Shown here: positions 40,401-50,785 of the stretch, piece by piece
Layout of the letters: each line of letters starts with the position of its first letter
How positions within the stretch are numbered: the first letter of the stretch is position 1
From: Pelecanus crispus
Taxonomy: Eukaryota; Chordata; Aves; Pelecaniformes; Pelecanidae
Direction: 5' to 3'
NCBI RefSeq assembly: GCF_030463565.1
Contig: NC_134643.1
Coordinates: 40,958,221 to 41,022,220, forward strand
DNA length: 64,000 bases
Position numbers and translations under genes: made by a program
Notes under the pieces: generated by a model
Seen by the model: the letters and a program-made list of their open reading frames with translations, nothing else
What the model was told of the DNA's origin: nothing
Database searches by the model: none

Positions 40401-43400
40401 AGGCAGCCCGTGGGACACCTGTCCCATAATGCAAACGTGGATTTTAATAGCGACCTAGTACCAGTCTCCTGAATGCCAGATGGGGTAGGTGCCTTTCCAC
40501 TGCTAAACTGATCTCAGCATGGAGATTACAAAACAAGGTGTTTTCAAAGCAGATAAAGCCATCTCTTCCTAACACAGAGCATGCTTAGTCTTAACATGAC
40601 TTAATGGGTTGGTTTAGTACTTCTCCATGGACTAGAGGAGCTGTGGGGGAGCAGGCTCATGAATCACGTCCAGTGAATATCCTTGCCTTCCTGCGGTAGC
40701 ATGGTGTAGGAGAGAGTTTGGGCAGCAAGATGAAAAATGAGGAATAAGAGTGCAGTTTTAATTGATTTGTATATTGAATTCCTGGTTTCCTGTTTTAGTG
40801 TATTGTGTGTTAAATGTCTATTTTCTTGTGGCATTTGGATAGCAGTGTGTTACATTCAGATGCAGGGTGAATGTATAAGATGTCTAGGATTGCAGTTGTT
40901 TTCTTTAGATTTCTCTGCTTTTCTGAAACTCGCAGAAGTGGAGATGGACTAAAATACTGTAATGAAGATGCATCAAGAAGAAAACTATTTTTTGGCTTTT
41001 TTTCTGTTAAAGGATCAGTTAAGCTTTTCAAAGCTATCCTGGAAGCTTAGGAAATGAGGGAGAGGTAATTAGCTTGTTCCTGGTGTTGTGGTGACCAGTG
41101 AATGCATTACCTCTGTGTCTTGAAAATTACATGTTTTGATTTGCTTATATTTACAGTCTTAGGAAAAACTTATATTTATATTTAAATATAGACATATTTT
41201 TATATTAAGGAAAGACTTATATTTACAGTCTTAGGAAAGACATAGCTGGGGCACAATAGCGTTCTTGCACAGTGCATTTAGTTTTAATGCTCAGTATTTA
41301 CCTGTGAATATTTGCAAATGGTAGATACTAGTGTAATAATTGCAGTACTAAAATATGTGAATCTTTGTGTTCTAGGCTGACCTATCTTTGTACAACGAAT
41401 TCAGATCGTGGAAGGATGAGCCTACTATGGACAGAACATGTCCTTTCTTGGACAAAATTTATCGGGAAGATATTTTTCCATGTTTAACCTTCTCAAAAAG
41501 TGAGGTAATGGAAATAGTCTAAATGTGGTTACTGATGCTTTTTCCTTAAATATGTTACTTGAAGCCAACAGACTGTATTAAAAATGTTTTCATATGAAGT
41601 TTAATAATTTTTGTTTCATTAGAGTATGACAGTTTACGGTGAGGTGCTGCAGTTTGGAGTATTGAAATGATCATTTTTTTTCTTCACTATTTCATTTATG
41701 CTATTCCAAATATGGCCGTTTTAGGCCTACTCCTTCAGATGTTACTCCTATCTGGGAGAATCTGATGCTTGTAGGAATGGATGGTGGGTTTTTTCCTGAT
41801 ATTTCAAAGATACTGTTTTGTAGAAATAGTGTCCTGTCACTGTCTCTTGTTTATATAGGGGGCAGTAGAGACCAATATATTTAATTTTGTGGAACAGTTT
41901 TCTCTCATATCGATCAGAGAAGGCTGCAAACACCGTCTGGGTGTTTTCTTGAAGAGGGGTTTGAGTTACAAGAATTACTTTGGAACTTGATATGATTCAA
42001 CAGGGGCAGTTTGGGAATATGGTTTTAGATGAAACAAATTTTGATACTTTTTTTCTCCTTGCATTTTTCCCACACACTCTCCCATACAGAGGAAAGACTG
42101 GAGTTTTACGCATCCTGGGAGTAACGTGGAACTGATTCCAGCTCCAACTGCTTTACTTAGTTTTTGTTCTTAAGCAGCATTTACAGGCTGTAGTTGTGGT
42201 ATCAGTCTCTAGGTAAAAGGGACCACATTCTTAGATCTTTACTGAAATAAGAATAACACATTTTAAAGCCCTCAGACTTGATGGTTTTTTCCCCAATAAA
42301 ATTAAACACCTCACATGGAAAATGCTGTATTTTCTTCACCATGTTTATCTCTTGTTTTAATGTGGTGTTATGTTCTTTTCCCATGCTTTCCATCTGTTGA
42401 TCGCGCATGCTTATGGCCAGCAAGTAACTTTTAGTTAATTGTATACCAGTTCATTTATGGTTGGTGTACAACATCATATGCACCTCTCCCACTAAAAAGT
42501 TTACTTGGTTACTATGGGAATTAAATTGCTTCTGCAGTATATGTAAGTAGGCCATCCTGTTGTCTTTCCCAGCAACTTCATTCGTTTTTTTTCTGCGCCA
42601 GTGATAATTACTGTAGATTTGTATTTCCTCTTAAGGAAAGAATGAGGCGTCTAGCACTTGTCAGTTATATTGGTTATTGTTTCCAGATGCTGTGCATAGC
42701 GACCAACTTCTTTTTTCACTTGAATATCGATAAACTAACATGCAGTTAAACCTAACAATAAACTACACATGTATTGTGTTTTTTGAATAATTGGAAATGC
42801 AGTTATCTGAATGGTTGAAGTATTACATTAACTCCCAGTAACCTCTTGTGTATATGTGTAGTGTTTTGCTTTTGGGAGATGGCAGAGGAAGAGTGTTTCA
42901 TATGAACTACTTTAATAGTAACATTCTGTTTTTAAAATATTCCAAGTACAATAGAAAAAGTCTTTATTACTCAGTAGGAAGGAACCTTGGCACAGAAATA
43001 TTTCATTATTTCAATGAATTATAATAACATAAATTGCACCTTCTTTTAAATCAGGTCATGGCTATTACTTGTCCATACTTAAACAGTAGTCTCGGGCAAG
43101 TGTTGAGTCCAGTCAACACAAATGAGCATATTTTTAGCGTCTTATGACTGTGTGTTTATAAAGAATTAACATAAAAAGCCTGAGCAAGTTGCACTTTGTT
43201 TCATGAAGATGATGTTTTAACTAGGCTAGTGTTTGAAAGCTGCAAGTGGCTTTTCTATATATTATGTTGGCTTTTCTATACATAGTTCAGTCTTACTTGT
43301 TTGAACACCTTTCTAAAGCTATCTTTAGCTGAAAAACAGTGACATAACACTTGTTTTTTGCAAGATAAGGAAGCATGCTGCATCATTTCGTGTTTCCATA

Positions 43401-46400
43401 GAACACAATCAAATTAGAGCAATTTTTTTAAATAAACAGAGTTTATTCCGTATCCAGTCTCTGACAAGAAGTGCATGTAGAAAGTGTATGTGCTATTTGG
43501 GCTCATGAGGAATGACTGAAAATACAGTTAGCCTTTTCAACGTGTTTGACTACATTCCTGGCTGTAAAGGCAGTTATTTTGCCTCAGGGAGGGCAGAATT
43601 TAAACAGGAGCCTGGAAATGGGACCTCTTGCTTACAATGAAAGCAAAATCTCATTTGTAATTGAATTTCTGTTTGGTAAGTTGATTTTTTTCAGCATTCC
43701 TAACTTTACAGAAGAAGAAATATGTTACTGCTTTGAGGAAATGGATAATGCAGAGCTGTTTTTAACTGCTTTCTAAATTTCTCTTGCAGTTGGCCTCAGC
43801 TGTTCTGGAAGCTGTTGAAAACAACACTCTGAGCATTGAACCTGTTGGCTTGCAACCTGTTCGATTTGTGAAAGCTTCTGCAGTTGAATGTGGGGGACCA
43901 AAGTATGTTAAGCTAACAGACAGAGGGGGAATCTTGACTCATTTGAGATAACTCTTGGATTGAGAAAGCTGCTATCAACTGATTACCTCAGTCAAATTTA
44001 TGTATCTTAAACTTTATTTCCTAAAATCTAAGACTTCAAGATTGCTGTTACAAAATTTTATGGGGAAAGTAAGCAACTAATAAATTAAACTTTAAAAAAG
44101 ACTAATACAGAGCAAACCTTTAAGACAAATTCGCTTTTTGAGAGCGCTGTTCATTTATGATGCGTTGACTGCAAAAGTAACATTCACTTCTTTGGAGAAG
44201 ACCATCCTGATGCTTAAAACAGATGCTTTTGAACTAGGGGCTATCATGTGGAAAGCGTCATGAAAGAAATAGGTATTGAAGTAGTACAGGCTGAATATCA
44301 GACATCTGGAGTATTTGTGGCATAAGAAATTTAGGACATACATGGCACACTGGCAAAGGTAGCTGAAGGATTTGAGGAGATACATAGAGTAAATCCGCTG
44401 AGTTTTGAGCAGGAGGAATGTAATGAAGCGGGAATGAAGGTGAAGGAGAGTTTGAACCTAAAGCAAGAAGTATGCTTGAATGACAGGAAGATTATTTTAG
44501 AAATTTTGGAACGGTCCTAGAGGAATCTGAAGCAAGACTTGTTGTCAGGTACTGATATAGACATTAGAGTTAGGTGGGAGGGACTTGCCTGAGGCACTGG
44601 GGCTTTGATGGATGTGGAGGAGAAGGAAGGGATTTGTAGTGTACTTTAGTGTATGTCAGGGTTAAGCAAGCAAGGTCAGTGTTAATCTGGAGCCTTCCAA
44701 ATCTTGACAAAGTCTTGACTTTTCTGTTGCAGATCTTTCGGACAAGTTGACAATTCTCTCTGTAATACTTGTTTTGACAGAGCTCAATTTTCTGATAGAA
44801 AACTTGGATCAAAATGTTTTCATCTGGCTCTTAAGACTTTTTCTTTCTCATCGCTATTGGTTTTTAGTCCTTGATTTTCCTCTGTTTTTCAGTGGAAGAG
44901 AAAATACATTTAACATACTTCAAAATTGTTTACTTTCTCTTTAAAGAAGCTGTATAAAATTGTGTTTTGTGACTTAGTATTTGATCCTTTCCAGCCTACA
45001 AAATTCAGGCATTTGTATATTCTTCAGCTTACTGCTGTCACTAGAAAACACGCTCTGAGCTGTAACAGCCCGTCATCAGAAGGGCCCACCACCAATAATT
45101 GAGTTACTGAAGGGGTGGTGATTTCAAGTCCAAGATACACCACTGTGAGCTGTGTTCCATGAATGCAATAGAGAATCTGGACAGCTAGAAGCTACTGAAA
45201 CAAGTCACATGTCATTAAAGAGCAATTTGCAAATTGATTTCAAATCATTGTGGTTCAGGCAACTTCCCTATGTCTTGACATGATGAAATATTTACTCAAA
45301 AACAGGAGACTCAGTTGCATCTTTCAGAAGTTTCATGGTATTTTTAGCCTATTTTCTCCATTGTAAGAAAAATTTTTAATTAGAATTTATGTAATCCTTA
45401 AATAGTTGGCTAGGCTTAGATTAATGTTTTGAGATGACTGTGCACAAATTGTAATTTAGTTATTTTAGATGTATCAAACGGCCAGGCCTACTCCTTTCTC
45501 CCTTTCCCTGCTGTCATGTAGTGACAAAAACTTTTGTGGTATTGCTTGTAGATAAGTAACAGGTAAGGAATATGCAGTATTTAATTGTAACTTGACAGCA
45601 AATGTGCTTTGCCTTATGTATGATTACTGGCACTGAATGGGAAACAGGTGTTCCAGTTTTCACTGAATCAGAGTAGCAGTTTCGGGTTTTTTATTTTTAT
45701 ATGGTGCAAAGCACTATTTATTGAAAGCATGTTCTTAAATAGGTAACAAAATAGGTAAGCCGTAAATAAATAACAATAAAACAGAGAGTAATATTTTTAA
45801 AGGAATTATTTTATTGTACAATTGTTTGGGGGATGGGGGAACAGATGCATAAAAGAGCAGGTAATAGCCCAACAGCAAAATAAGGAGCAGAGGGCAGAGA
45901 GCTGGGATAATAGTGAAGAAAGGTTCTTGATATACAGAAGTTACTGAATGGTGCCTGTGATGGTGTGTAGTAAGTGCTGCCTTAATGAAAGGCAGCTGGG
46001 TTTCCCCACAGGATTCAAATAATTGTCCCCATGGGGAACAAAGCACTAAGCTGCGTGTGTGCTGTACGGCGCAGAACTGAGTCATTAGTAGTAACTGTCA
46101 TGCCAGCATTTAACCTGGTGTGATGGAAGATAACATATAGAAGGTAATTCTATAGCCAGGAGGAAAAAAGGCTTTATTTTCTTATCATTGAAAGTCTGTC
46201 TGCCTTCTCACAAAAGCTTGACTGAAATTGTGATCAGCTTGCTTCAGCTACTGTACGATTTCTTGGATCAATGGACTGCTGTCAGTCCTCATAAATTGCT
46301 ATGGAAAATCATATACACTTCAGTTTTCTCCTGTCTTACACAGTTCTGTGGACAGCTGCAGGCTATTTAAAAGGGCCTCTAAGCCACTGTTTAGAACCAC

Positions 46401-49400
46401 AGAAGCTTAGTAATCTTTGTTTCACTTTTGAAAGGCTGCTTGTTCTTAAACTCCCTAATTTTGTGAGGTAGAAATGGGAGAAGAGCCAGCCACTTTTAAA
46501 ATCAATGAAACAGTGGGTGCCATGACAACCTAGTTCATCTGAGATGCTGCAATATAGACATTCCAAATAAATCAAATTCCTATTTTATTTACATTTATTA
46601 AGATTGTATTAATAGCAGTTTATTCAAGAGATTCAAGCCGCCTTTTTCTAAAGAATGTTGGAGGAAATTTTTAAAAATTCTTTGCCTTTTCCTGAATTGT
46701 TTTTTTGGGAAGAATTTGTGGTGACTACTGGCCTTTCCTTGTTCCTGAATACGACATTTTGCAATATACCAGAAGCAATAAATTTTATTATTTGACCATC
46801 GCTTGTTATAATGGTAATGGAAAGAATTATTGCCAGACAGCCTATTTTCCATTGTCTCAAATTATTTTATACTCTAAATATAAAATATGATTGCAATTTG
46901 GGCGTAAATGCAAAGCTGGTCTTGGAACAAATCTGAGAGAGGCTTCAGAGAATTGACTGCTATTCTGTAGGGCTGATTATTTTTTTTATGATGAAATGCA
47001 ACATCAAGCAGAAATTTTAAAAAAATCTGTTTAAATGTTGGCATCAACTGATAATTTAAACAATGTTTATTTCATATATGAAGAGTTAATTAAACAAATC
47101 CCACTGTTCCAGAGTTGTCAAACCAGCTTGAATTAGTGAACATGAAAGTACATGACCAGAGCTGAAGAAAGTTTTTAAAAATCAGAAATGCATCATGATG
47201 CACTGGTATTGAAACAAAATTAGTCCTTGTGGAACTAAAATAATTCACAACGTAATGTAATAATTGCAGCTTGTAAAATGAAGGCAGAGGCTTGGGTTAT
47301 CTGTGCCAATATGAAGCAATTGCATTAACACCTCAAACACATGCAGGCATTTAGACATTAGTGTCCTATTTGTTTATTAAATCATGCAAACTTTATATTT
47401 TATAGGAAATGTGCTCTCAGTGGACAAAGTAAGTCATGCAAGCATAGAATCAAATTAGGAGATTCAAGCAGTTATTACTACATTTCTCCTTTCTGTCGTT
47501 ACAGGGTAAGTAGATTTACTATGATTTCATTTTGAGTAGTAGTTAGTTATTTTTCCATACCGTTATACAAAATTATATTAACCACCATTATTTTTATATG
47601 GGTTCAGATCACTTCTGTGTGTAACTTCTTTACATATATTCGATACATCCAGCAAGGACTATTGAAGCAGCAAGATGGTGAGTAGGAAATTGTATTTGGC
47701 GTATATAAATGGAAATTTACATAGTGCATGTACCTAAAACTTGCTATCTGTGCTCACTAGCAGTGACCTGACATTACAAGAAAGCTCTCTGTTGGTAGTC
47801 ATTGTTGTAATTACGAGAATTTGCTGATATCCCACCCTCCAATGAATGTTTTTTTCCTTGAGAACCACAAATTAAAAACCAGTGATTTTTAGTCCATCTA
47901 AAAACCCCTTATATTATTCAGTAAGAAATGTTATGAAAAATTTTGTAACGAGAGGAGTTAGTCACAGTTTTTCAACAAAGTATTCAAAAAGCAAGGCTGT
48001 TCACAGAATATGGAGATATTTTAGACCAAAAAAACTAGAGTTTGGTTTGATCTGGGGCATTTTTTCTTCTTTCACCTGGTGTTTTGGTGCGTCCTCTCAT
48101 TTTGTGCATTGAGAATTCAGACAGCCTTTCTTGTCAGACTGTCTTTCAGGGAGAACTGGCAAGGATGACAATACTTTGGGTTAAATTGTAAAAAATAAAC
48201 AGGAAACCATACTGTAATCATTCATCTGAGTGCAGCTGAGGAATGAGGTCTTGGTCATTGCTGTGGCATGGCAAAATCTCTTGATTAGGGCTCTGGATAT
48301 AAATGTATCTGACGATGTAAGGCTTGATTACACCCCACCCCAAAAGGGAAATGTTTTTTTTACTGCCATTGCTTCAGGCTGTTCCCTGCCCCGCCCCCCT
48401 GCCCCCAAGTTACCTGGTCACTTTGTTCCTGTCAGAATAGCATATCCAACAACTGCCTATTTAAAATCTGTGCAGCAGTTCGGGAATTTGCTTAACCGTG
48501 CTATTCAGTTTTAGCATGTCTATATAAAAGAAGATGGCTATGAAAATGTATGCACTGTACACCTAGTTACTTAGTTACTTAATTCTGGAATTTAAAAATG
48601 TGTTGTGTGTTGGAGTTATTGGTCTTCATGAAACCTGTCTATCACTATAAAAGAAAATTATGATGATTTGATTGTTTAAACTGTACACAGTTAATTTAGT
48701 TGCCTGTACACAGTTGATTTAATTGCATTTCCTGTCCAAGTTAAAGAATATTGCCCAACAGCCTTCAGTCCAAGGTTTTTTTGAAACAGACTGTATCACT
48801 TAGGCTCCTGGATTTGCTAAGCACAGATAGTGGAAAAAACGTCATTAGCCCTGTGTCAATAGTTAATTAAAAAAATTGGTTTCACTTTTAAAATTTTTTT
48901 TTTAGTTCACTTGCATTTCTGAAAGTAGAGTAAAACAGCATTCTAATGTTTATGGATGTCTGTGCTTTTCATTCTTCCAGTCTTTGAGTCTGTGTGTGGA
49001 TTGGCTTCACCCAGAATTTGGCTAAAATTAGCCCCACTTTGATCTACCTCAGCTATAGTCATCTCTTCTGATGTTTCCCAATTTCAAGAGCTCAGTATTT
49101 TAGCTACGCCCAAACCTTTTGTTTCCATTTCTAACCTGAATTGTTCCTGATGTGATAAATGGAGAGACCGTTCCTTACAAAAAATAATGCTGTTAACTTT
49201 CCTTGTCAAAGGGAAGTATTTTCATCGAGTTCACGAGAAATTCACCTTTTTCATACACTAAATTATGTTTAATAAAACCTTCACATGGTAGTAATTTTTA
49301 TTGATTTACTAGCATCACAGAAGATCTTGAAAATGTGTTATTTAAGTTTTAATTTGGTTTATAGTTAAAAGGCTTTTACTTTGACCAAAAGGATCTATGT

Positions 49401-50496
49401 AGTTTCAACTAAAAATTGTTTACTTTGCTATTGAGGTAAAGAAATTAAGTTAATATTTTTTCCATCAAATAATGAAATATTTTCAGCATTATCAGAATTA
49501 CTTATTCTTCACAAGAAGTTTTGAAAAAAATTGAGTTTCGTGTTTCAGCTCAATTGTCATCTTTACCATTAAAAACATAGAATTTGCATTTGTAGCTTTA
49601 TGTACATATTTCAAAAATACCTTTACAAGAATGTAGGCAGTCATGATAATTGTCTGCATAATGCGTTGCATGTATTTCTACTCATGTACCATATAATTTG
49701 AGACAGAGGTCACTTTTACAAAAGTGGGTTTTGAAGTACGGTTGGAAGACCTTTTACTTGTTGCTCAGGTTAATAATCTTTGTAGCCACTCTACATCATG
49801 ATTTTGACTGTATGGAAATTGTTTTTGTCTTGATTTGTATTGCTGTGGCATCTAGAAGCTCAAGGTATGCACTAGGCTCATAAAGTTTAGCAAAATAAAG
49901 ATGAAATAAACAAAAAGGTCTTTTTCCTCCCCAATTTATTGTTGCTGGCAGATTACTGGTAGAAAAAAGATGGAGGAAGAAAGATTACAAATGGAAAAGT
50001 TATAACAAAATTACAGATTCTGTGATGAAACAATTCTTAGCCAACAAGTTCTACTTTTTTCTTCTTGTAGTCATTTTACAGAAAATGAGTCAAGAGGCAG
50101 GGCAATTAAAATGAGAAATGGTAATTAATTGAAGTTGACAAGAAGTACTGATGTATTTTTGTTCCCCAATTTAAAAAGAAATAATCTAAAGTTTGGGGAA
50201 TTTCTTATAGGACCATCATTTAGAATTTTAAAATACTTTAACAAATTTTGTCACAACCAAGCACAAATAGCCCTCGTATTAATTGTGGTTTTACTAGATG
50301 TTTGTTACTTCTGAAGTTCCCCTAAACTGATGTACAGTGAGGCAGCCTGTATATATCAGTTGAAATAAAATATGAATTCAGTATGTTTAATGATATTTCT
50401 GTCTCTTTTTTAGTGGATCAGATGTTCTGGGAAGTTATGCAGCTGAGAAGAGAGATGTCACTAGCAAAACTTGGCTATTACAAGGAAGAGCTCTAA
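25198..50496 (+). CDS. RAB3IP: RAB3IP (Rabin8), RAB8 guanine-nucleotide exchange factor, complete coding sequence in ten exons
   Basis: Coding exons: 25198-25442, 25650-25911, 33127-33222, 35763-35840, 36239-36442, 41376-41504, 43790-43902, 47406-47505, 47608-47677, 50414-50496. Joined they give 1380 nt, 459 residues plus TAA, and every border is GT-AG and in phase. The mammalian protein is about 460-476 residues. The product turns on RAB8 (and RAB10) by GDP release, downstream of RAB11, for transport to the primary cilium and plasma membrane. Recognisable landmarks are the N-terminus [16 protein letters not shown] with SP/TP sites at S16 and T19, the Sec2-type coiled coil over about residues 145-240, a basic Ser-rich linker with HARNKS (S271, equivalent to the human NDR2 site S272), and a conserved Cys-rich C-terminal domain from about residue 296 to the end (ending LGYYKEEL). 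L195 and F200 correspond to human L196/F201, which I recall as needed for exchange activity. The ATG has a strong Kozak context. Confidence 0.97.
25650..25911 (+). CDS. RAB3IP: RAB3IP coding exon 2 (residues 82-169)
   Basis: The acceptor is CTTTACAG at 25,642-25,649 and the donor AGG|GTAAGG after 25,911; the last codon is complete. The first half is the least conserved part of the protein (Gly/Gln/Asn-rich, around [19 protein letters not shown]). It then becomes strongly conserved: [42 protein letters not shown]. The last 25 residues start the Sec2-like coiled coil. The preceding intron is only 207 bp. Confidence 0.97.
26486..26545 (+). mobile_element. Ancient MIR/L2-type 3' tail, plus orientation
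   Basis: It has the layout TTGTAAAGCGCTTTG, a spacer, then GGTGCTATATAAATGCAAAG and an ATTATT end. That is typical of the 3' tails of old L2/CORE-SINE families in amniotes. A second tail of the same pattern lies in opposite orientation at about 34.9 kb. Confidence 0.5.
31501..31518. repeat. (T)18 run in a pyrimidine-rich block
   Basis: Eighteen consecutive T, at the end of about 120 bp of mostly C/T sequence. It may be only simple sequence; no SINE body is visible on the complementary strand. Confidence 0.85.
33127..33222 (+). CDS. RAB3IP: RAB3IP coding exon 3 (residues 170-201), core of GEF coiled coil
   Basis: The acceptor is TTTTCCATAG and the donor GAG|GTTTGT. It is 96 nt, exactly 32 codons, phase 0 on both sides. 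It encodes a highly charged heptad-type helix running from [14 protein letters not shown] to ELTASLFE. Mammalian RAB3IP has isoforms that differ in exon use in this region, and this exon could be skipped without a frameshift. It includes L195 and F200, which match residues I recall as essential for RAB8 exchange. Confidence 0.97.
33223..35762 (+). other. RAB3IP: RAB3IP intron after coding exon 3 (2.5 kb)
   Basis: No exon recognised. It contains a minus-oriented MIR/L2-like tail at about 34,880-34,940. The acceptor at its right end is TTTTTTTTATAG. Confidence 0.7.
34880..34940 (-). mobile_element. Ancient MIR/L2-type 3' tail, minus orientation
   Basis: Read on the minus strand it gives CTGTAAAGCGCCTAGCACG, a short spacer, then CGCTATATAAATAAAAC. 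The two anchor blocks (GTAAAGCGC and GCTATATAAAT) are shared with the plus-oriented copy at 26.5 kb, which supports one family inserted twice. Confidence 0.45.
35763..35840 (+). CDS. RAB3IP: RAB3IP coding exon 4 (residues 202-227)
   Basis: 78 nt, 26 codons, phase 0 on both sides; donor AAG|GTGAGT. It continues the Sec2-type coiled coil ([18 protein letters not shown] then QLKEAQGK), with regularly spaced Ala/Leu positions and strong positive and negative charge. In the Sec2/Rabin family the two parallel helices made here clamp the RAB switch regions. Confidence 0.97.
36239..36442 (+). CDS. RAB3IP: RAB3IP coding exon 5 (residues 228-295)
   Basis: It follows a short 398-bp intron with a C-rich tract and CACCCAAG acceptor; the donor is GAG|GTAACA. 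204 nt, phase 0 on both sides. The first 15 residues ([15 protein letters not shown]) finish the coiled coil. Then comes a flexible Ser/Thr/Pro and Lys-rich linker with [28 protein letters not shown] and IVKDCKE. HARNKS fits the HxRxxS target of NDR kinases; S271 aligns with human S272, phosphorylated by NDR2 to change Rabin8 lipid and Sec15 binding during ciliogenesis (family knowledge). Confidence 0.97.
36699..36757. repeat. A/C-rich low-complexity tract
   Basis: Almost only A and C for about 60 nt, including short CCAA units and A7 runs. No attached element is visible. Confidence 0.8.
36890..37800 (+). mobile_element. Ancient CR1-family LINE remnant (L3-like), ORF2 end and 3' region
   Basis: The order of phrases fits the end of ORF2 of old amniote CR1 families: GGAGTCCCAGAGGGGCCTGTG near 36,953, GTGGATGAAATTCAAAATCAG near 37,113, GATAATTCTCTGAAAACACC near 37,247, CAGTGGTGGTCAAA, a GAAAATATGAGGAAGCGT block, and CAGCTCATTGCCACAAGGTA near 37,637. 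A T18-19 run interrupts it at 36,974-36,992. All frames are broken. It is older and of a different subfamily look than the CR1 end at 10.2 kb, resembling copies shared with turtles and crocodilians. Confidence 0.6.
36974..36992. repeat. Poly(T) run inside the CR1 remnant
   Basis: Nineteen consecutive T inside an old CR1 body. It may be simple-sequence expansion after insertion. Confidence 0.85.
41144..41241 (+). repeat. Direct repeat pair upstream of RAB3IP coding exon 6
   Basis: CTTATATTTACAGTCTTAGG followed by AAA occurs at 41,144 and again at 41,216, 72 bp apart and almost identical. The space between is A/T-rich with TATATTT and AAATATA words. Each copy contains TTTACAG, which resembles a splice acceptor, and the pair ends about 135 bp before the true acceptor at 41,375. 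Confidence 0.85.
41376..41504 (+). CDS. RAB3IP: RAB3IP coding exon 6 (residues 296-338)
   Basis: The acceptor is TGTGTTCTAG and the donor GAG|GTAATG. 129 nt, 43 codons, phase 0 on both sides. It starts the highly conserved C-terminal domain: [42 protein letters not shown]. In the family this half of the protein mediates targeting and contacts with regulators such as RAB11 and exocyst/TRAPP partners; exact contacts cannot be read from sequence. Confidence 0.97.
41505..43789 (+). other. RAB3IP: RAB3IP intron after coding exon 6 (2.3 kb)
   Basis: AT-rich, no exon or element recognised. An open frame at 43,546-43,776 ends just before the next exon but reads as intron sequence and carries no conserved motif. 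The acceptor is TTTCTCTTGCAG. Confidence 0.7.
43790..43902 (+). CDS. RAB3IP: RAB3IP coding exon 7 (residues 339-376)
   Basis: 113 nt; it starts in phase 0 and ends with two bases of a lysine codon before GTATGT. It encodes [20 protein letters not shown], then [18 protein letters not shown], almost unchanged from mammals. Confidence 0.97.
43903..47405 (+). other. RAB3IP: RAB3IP intron after coding exon 7 (3.5 kb)
   Basis: No exon recognised. The segment 44.1-44.7 kb is purine-rich and may be old repeat debris of unknown family. The remainder is ordinary AT-rich intron. The acceptor is TATTTTATAG. Confidence 0.65.
47406..47505 (+). CDS. RAB3IP: RAB3IP coding exon 8 (residues 376-409), Cys-rich segment
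   Basis: 100 nt; it finishes the lysine codon of the previous exon and ends with a complete AGG codon before GTAAGT. It encodes [18 protein letters not shown] then [15 protein letters not shown], with three cysteines besides the Cys of VECGG in the preceding exon. The pattern is strongly conserved in the Rabin8/RAB3IL1 family. Confidence 0.97.
47506..47607 (+). other. RAB3IP: Very short RAB3IP intron (102 bp)
   Basis: GTAAGT donor and TATGGGTTCAG acceptor. It is by far the shortest intron of the gene and near the lower size range for vertebrate introns. Confidence 0.9.
47608..47677 (+). CDS. RAB3IP: RAB3IP coding exon 9 (residues 410-433)
   Basis: 70 nt; phase 0 at the start and one base (G) of a valine codon left at the end, before GTGAGT. 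It encodes [20 protein letters not shown] then QQD, with an aromatic-rich helix conserved with mammals. Confidence 0.97.
47678..50413 (+). other. RAB3IP: RAB3IP last intron (2.7 kb)
   Basis: AT-rich with no exon recognised. It contains a C-rich run near 48,390-48,406 and a short imperfect tandem duplication at 48,680-48,725. The acceptor is TCTTTTTTAG. Confidence 0.7.
48680..48725 (+). repeat. Imperfect tandem duplication of about 24 bp
   Basis: CTGTACACAGTTAATTTAGT is followed immediately by CTGTACACAGTTGATTTAAT, two adjacent copies differing at a few bases. Confidence 0.8.
50414..50496 (+). CDS. RAB3IP: RAB3IP last coding exon (residues 433-459 and stop)
   Basis: 83 nt from the acceptor at 50,413 to TAA at 50,494-50,496. 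It encodes [19 protein letters not shown] then LGYYKEEL, the conserved C-terminal helix. The exon continues into the 3'UTR. Confidence 0.97.
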
Positions 50497-50785
50497 ATCT
50501 TTTTACTCTTGCGCATGCATGAACTTCATTGAATATACATAACTAAAATTGCTGAATCTTTTTTTTGTCACTTGATATTTATTTCCACGAAGTGGGTCCA
50601 AGATCTTTCTCCTTTTGCAGATTGCACTAAGAAGTACTGTGATTGTTTTAAACCGACCTATGCTGTATATGCATACATATAATACTTAGTTGAACAAATG
50701 TGGTAAGCACTTGCAGGTGTATTAGTGATTGTAATTTCCATTTAAAAACAAAACTTCTGATTAAAGTGTTAGTCTGAAACAGTGT
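50497..50785 (+). other. RAB3IP: RAB3IP 3'UTR with probable polyadenylation site
   Basis: ATTAAA at 50,760-50,765 is followed about 20 bases later by a GU/U-rich stretch (GTGTCTGTCTTCTGTTCGTT), the classical arrangement for cleavage near 50,780-50,785. Two AATAAA hexamers further on (50,876-50,881 and 51,064-51,069) could give longer 3'UTRs. Confidence 0.7.
50760..50765 (+). terminator. RAB3IP: ATTAAA polyadenylation signal for RAB3IP
   Basis: A common variant hexamer with a strong downstream G/T-rich element. It gives a 3'UTR of only about 290 nt. Confidence 0.65.

Larger units (their letters stand above)
36443..41375 (+). other. RAB3IP: RAB3IP intron after coding exon 5 (4.9 kb)
   Basis: The intron carries an A/C-rich low-complexity tract (36,699-36,757), a T run (36,974-36,992), a long ancient CR1-like remnant (about 36.89-37.8 kb), possible older repeat debris near 38.5-38.7 kb, and a 25-bp direct repeat 72 bp apart just before the next exon (41,144 and 41,216). 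No coding exon is recognised. Confidence 0.7.

Noticed and set aside
43546-43776. Open frame ending just before RAB3IP coding exon 7
   Set aside because: Lies entirely in the intron, ends in a stop before the acceptor, and mammalian RAB3IP has no such segment.
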